From positions 1 to 7,171 of the forward strand of contig CAJGCN010000067.1 of the NCBI GenBank assembly GCA_904501815.1: a DNA stretch of 7,171 nt, in the 5' to 3' direction. Numbering within the stretch: the stretch's first letter is position 1; the number at the start of each line of letters is the position of its first letter. The translations under genes and the position numbers were made by a program. The DNA comes from an uncultured Clostridia bacterium. GTDB lineage: Bacteria > Bacillota > Clostridia > Christensenellales > Borkfalkiaceae. Below are positions 4,833-7,171 of the stretch, piece after piece. The notes beneath the pieces were generated by a model. It worked only from the letters and a program-made list of their open reading frames with translations, was not told the origin of the DNA and did not search any database.

Positions 4833-4846
4833 CGCGCGCGTGCGCG
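4833..4846 (+). other. Alternating CG tract and small hairpin in the leader
   Basis: Fourteen strictly alternating pyrimidine-purine bases (CGCGCGCGTGCGCG) lie just after the predicted transcription start. The RNA can fold into a 5-bp all-GC stem (4833-4837 with 4842-4846) with a GCGT loop, followed by TTTTAAATTTT. It may be an attenuator or pause hairpin; as DNA it is a Z-DNA-prone tract. Confidence 0.5.
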
Positions 4847-4876
4847 TTTTAAATTTTACTAAGAGATAAAACTACG

Positions 4877-4883
4877 AAAGGAG
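4877..4883 (+). promoter_or_regulatory. Ribosome binding site selecting the ATG at 4891
   Basis: AAAGGAG lies 7 nt before the ATG at 4891. An in-frame GTG at 4885 would be only 1 nt from it, too close for initiation, so the ATG is the start. Confidence 0.85.
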
Positions 4884-4890
4884 AGTGCAA

Positions 4891-6363
4891 ATGGAAGATA
4901 CGATGTTGTTTAGAAAATGCGCGAAAAAGCCTGTATTTCAAGCGTTAAACGCCTTTGTAAATTCCAAATACTGTATTGCCGTATTAGCGTTTTTAACGCT
5001 TTGCTCGAATATACTCGGCGCGGAATTAATCGTCTACACGCTCGTATTCTCGTTCGGAATGTATTTCGCGCTCTTTGGGCGGGATTTATTGCCCCTTGCG
5101 CCGGCGGTGATGCTGATGTATGTTTCCCCGTCCGTGCATAATAATCCCGCAATGAACGCAAATTCTATTTTTTATCCCGAAAACGGGCTTTGGTTGCTCG
5201 TTGCGTATTTGGTGATTTTCTTCACGACGGTGTTCGTGCGAATTTGCTTGCGCTACGGGTTAAAGAAATTTTTCAAAACTAAACGCGCGTTTGCGCCCGC
5301 GCTGCTTTTTTTGTGTGCGTCTTTCTTTTTAGGCGGAATCGGCTCGGATTTTTACACGCGTGATTTTATTTTGAATATGCGCTACTGCGCTCTTTTGTTT
5401 CTTTCCTTTTACTTGGTGTATTTCCTTTTGTCGGCGACCGTCGATTTTAAAAAAGTACCCAAAGAATACTTTGCGTGGTGCGGGATAGCGCTTGCGCTGA
5501 CCGTTTCGTTGGAAGTGCTTGCGGTGTATATCCAAAACGGGGTTATTCACGAAGACGGAAGAATTTTTCGCGGAGAAATTTACACGGGCTGGGGGGTTTA
5601 TAACAATATCGCTTGCGCGATCGTAATGGGAATTCCGTCGGCGTTTTATCTTGCGGCGGTGAGAAAACGCGGATATTTGTATAACCTTTTGGCAACCTGC
5701 TTATACTGCGCGGTGATTTTTACGAACAGCCGAAACGGTATGTTAATGGGGTTGGTCGTTTATGCTCTCAGCGCGCTTTGCTTGCTGATTGCCCGCCCGA
5801 AAAAATGCAAGGAAACCTTCTTGTTATTCGGCGTTTACGCGGCGATTGTCGCAGGGCTTTTGATTTTCGATTGGAACGGACTTGCCACGCTGTTTAACGA
5901 GCTTGCGACGATTAAATTATCGTCAAATTCACGAATCGTGGACTACATAGAAGGGATTTGGCAGTTTTTGGACAAGCCCGTTTTTGGGAACGGATTTTTC
6001 GCTTGCACCGCGTTTAAGTGGGGGGAAATAGCCGAACAAATGACCTTCTTGCCTAAGCGTTGGCATAACACGTATATACAAATGGCGGCGACGAGCGGAA
6101 TCGTCGGGCTTATCGCCTACGGGTTGCACCGATTCCAAACGGTGAAAGCGGTGTGGCAAAAAGGCAATATCGAAGGGGTGTTTATCGGATTGAGCGTATT
6201 TTCGCTCGCGCTGATGAGCTTGCTGGACTGCCATTTCTTTAATATCGGCACAGGGCTTTGCTATACGGTGTTTTTACTTTTCTTAGACCCCCGTGAACGG
6301 CAAGGCCAACAAGAGCTTTGCAGGGTGTTAAAAAACTATCAAAAAGCAAAAAAGGGAGATTGA
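4891..6363 (+). CDS. O-antigen ligase/polymerase-like (Wzy/WaaL superfamily) membrane protein
   Basis: The 490-residue protein has about ten or more predicted membrane helices and the Wzy_C/O-antigen ligase layout. FTNSRNG (277-283) opens a helix, as in the family's T-x-SR-G motif with R281. A large outer loop (about 328-395) has SNSRIVDYIEGIWQF followed by PVFGNGF, and WHNTYIQMAATSGIVG (391-406) carries H392, the likely counterpart of the conserved periplasmic-loop histidine. Members join or polymerise lipid-linked glycans outside the cytoplasmic membrane; in Gram-positives this can be capsule, wall-glycan or glycoprotein assembly. The family matches the envelope theme of the window, but no glycosyltransferase, flippase or sugar-nucleotide gene is adjacent, so the substrate is unknown. 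It is the first gene of an operon with obg, which starts 2 bp after its stop. Confidence 0.8.
   Translation: MEDTMLFRKCAKKPVFQALNAFVNSKYCIAVLAFLTLCSNILGAELIVYTLVFSFGMYFALFGRDLLPLAPAVMLMYVSPSVHNNPAMNANSIFYPENGLWLLVAYLVIFFTTVFVRICLRYGLKKFFKTKRAFAPALLFLCASFFLGGIGSDFYTRDFILNMRYCALLFLSFYLVYFLLSATVDFKKVPKEYFAWCGIALALTVSLEVLAVYIQNGVIHEDGRIFRGEIYTGWGVYNNIACAIVMGIPSAFYLAAVRKRGYLYNLLATCLYCAVIFTNSRNGMLMGLVVYALSALCLLIARPKKCKETFLLFGVYAAIVAGLLIFDWNGLATLFNELATIKLSSNSRIVDYIEGIWQFLDKPVFGNGFFACTAFKWGEIAEQMTFLPKRWHNTYIQMAATSGIVGLIAYGLHRFQTVKAVWQKGNIEGVFIGLSVFSLALMSLLDCHFFNIGTGLCYTVFLLFLDPRERQGQQELCRVLKNYQKAKKGD
6352..6358 (+). promoter_or_regulatory. Ribosome binding site of obg inside the ligase gene
   Basis: AAGGGAG within the last codons of the upstream gene lies 7 nt before the ATG at 6366. 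The two genes are separated by 2 bp, so translation is probably coupled. Confidence 0.8.
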
Positions 6364-6365
6364 TT

Positions 6366-7171
6366 ATGGCAATCGGTGAATTTACGGATAAGGTACGAAT
6401 ACTCATAAAGGCAGGGGACGGGGGCGACGGAATGAACTCGTTCAAGGCTTTTAAAGGCAAGCCTGCGTGTGGACCTGACGGGGGCGACGGCGGAAAAGGC
6501 GGCGACGTTTATTTCGTTGGGGATAAGGATATGAACGATTTATTCCCTTTCCGTTTTCAGTCAAAATATTTTGCCGAAAACGGCGAAGTCGGTGGGACGA
6601 ACAGATGCTTTGGGAAAAGCGGGAAAAATTTATATATCAAAGTTCCTTTGGGCACGCTCGTTCGCGACGAAGAAACGGGTAAACTCATTTGCGACGTGTT
6701 TGAAGACGGACAGCAAACGTTGGTAGCGCACGGCGGAAACGGCGGAAAAGGCAACGTACGCTTCACGACGGCTCGTCGGCATGCGCCGAATTTTGCGCAA
6801 AAAGGGGAAAAGGTCAAGCAACACTCGGTCATTTTAGAGCTGAAAGTGATTGCGGACGTAGGGCTCGTGGGTTTTCCGAACGTTGGGAAAAGCACTTTGC
6901 TTTCCAAGATTTCGGCGGCTCGGCCTAAGATAGCGAACTATCATTTCACAACCCTTTCTCCGAACTTAGGCGTGGTAAGATACTATGAAAAATCGTTCGT
7001 GGCGGCGGATATTCCCGGACTGATTGAAGGCGCGGCGCAGGGCGCGGGGCTCGGACACGATTTTCTTAGGCATATCGAGCGTACGCGAATGATTTGCCAC
7101 GTAGTGGATATTTCGGGCTGTGAAGGCCGCGACCCGATAGAAGACTTCCAAAAAATCAACGCGGAGCTGAA
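6366..7171 (+). CDS. obg: Obg family GTPase (3'-truncated by the window edge)
   Basis: The frame is open from the ATG at 6366 to the end of the window (268 codons; a full Obg is usually about 340-430). Residues 1-158 form the glycine-rich Obg fold, with AGDGGDG (16-22), GPDGGDGGKGGDV (36-48), KVPLGT (92-97) and AHGGNGGKGN (121-130). The G domain follows: P-loop GFPNVGKST at 169-177, switch I with TTLSPNLG at 195-202, and DIPG at 215-218 followed by LIEGAAQGAGLGHDFLRHIERT. The NKxD motif and C-terminus lie outside. Obg is an essential GTPase in 50S ribosome assembly and (p)ppGpp-linked growth control. The segment SFKAFKGKPAC (25-35) departs from the usual S-F-R-R-E-K wording. The gene is not preceded by rplU-rpmA, its usual partners, but by a membrane glycan ligase-like gene whose promoter it seems to share. 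Confidence 0.95.
   Translation, partial: MAIGEFTDKVRILIKAGDGGDGMNSFKAFKGKPACGPDGGDGGKGGDVYFVGDKDMNDLFPFRFQSKYFAENGEVGGTNRCFGKSGKNLYIKVPLGTLVRDEETGKLICDVFEDGQQTLVAHGGNGGKGNVRFTTARRHAPNFAQKGEKVKQHSVILELKVIADVGLVGFPNVGKSTLLSKISAARPKIANYHFTTLSPNLGVVRYYEKSFVAADIPGLIEGAAQGAGLGHDFLRHIERTRMICHVVDISGCEGRDPIEDFQKINAEL

Noticed and set aside
4885..4890. GTG at 4885 as the start of the ligase-like gene
   Set aside because: It is 1 nt from the Shine-Dalgarno sequence; the ATG at 4891 has a proper 7-nt spacing.
4827..4890. Riboswitch or T-box in the leader of the ligase-obg operon
   Set aside because: The leader is only about 64 nt and shows no conserved aptamer or T-box sequence; only a small GC hairpin can be supported.
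6557..6907. Minus-strand open frame of 116 codons inside obg
   Set aside because: Fully antisense to strongly conserved Obg sequence; a shadow of that gene's codon bias.

Overview
The window looks like a chromosomal segment of a Gram-positive, low-to-mid GC bacterium of the Bacillota, most likely class Clostridia. The reasons are strong AAGGAG-type ribosome binding sites, consensus sigma-A promoters, a lipoprotein with an SH3b plus NlpC/P60 architecture, and the ComF, DUF368 and DUF1653 families. No rRNA, tRNA, insertion sequence, phage gene or CRISPR array is visible. The lineage is an inference from style; no marker in the window fixes it.

Layout: (1) Bases 1-2174, plus strand: the 3' part of a VanZ-like membrane protein gene, a DUF368/PopT-type polyprenyl-phosphate transporter gene, a strong hairpin, then a ComF-family phosphoribosyltransferase gene. 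(2) Bases 2180-2989, minus strand: an NlpC/P60 cell-wall hydrolase lipoprotein, convergent with comF and separated from it by only 5 bp. (3) Bases 2990-3252: a divergent promoter region. (4) Bases 3253-4318: a PHP-family phosphatase, apparently read from a leaderless mRNA, followed by a small acidic protein of unknown function. (5) Bases 4319-4570: a gene-free stretch with three perfect DnaA boxes and further near-matches, some of them on top of a predicted promoter. (6) Bases 4571-4780: a DUF1653 protein. (7) Bases 4781-7171: a fully consensus extended -10 promoter driving an O-antigen-ligase/polymerase-like membrane protein and the essential GTPase gene obg, which runs off the window.

The common thread is the cell envelope: recycling of the lipid carrier (PopT), a VanZ-like protein, a peptidoglycan hydrolase and a lipid-linked glycan ligase or polymerase. 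Housekeeping genes (obg, comF, PHP phosphatase) are interspersed. Nothing forms a recognisable defence or biosynthetic island. The signal that most deserves follow-up is the DnaA-box cluster at 4329-4556. It sits away from any dnaA/dnaN genes, between co-directional genes, and overlaps the promoter of the DUF1653 gene. Second is the reciprocal antisense arrangement of comF and the lipoprotein gene, where the candidate terminators lie on the far side of the opposite gene.
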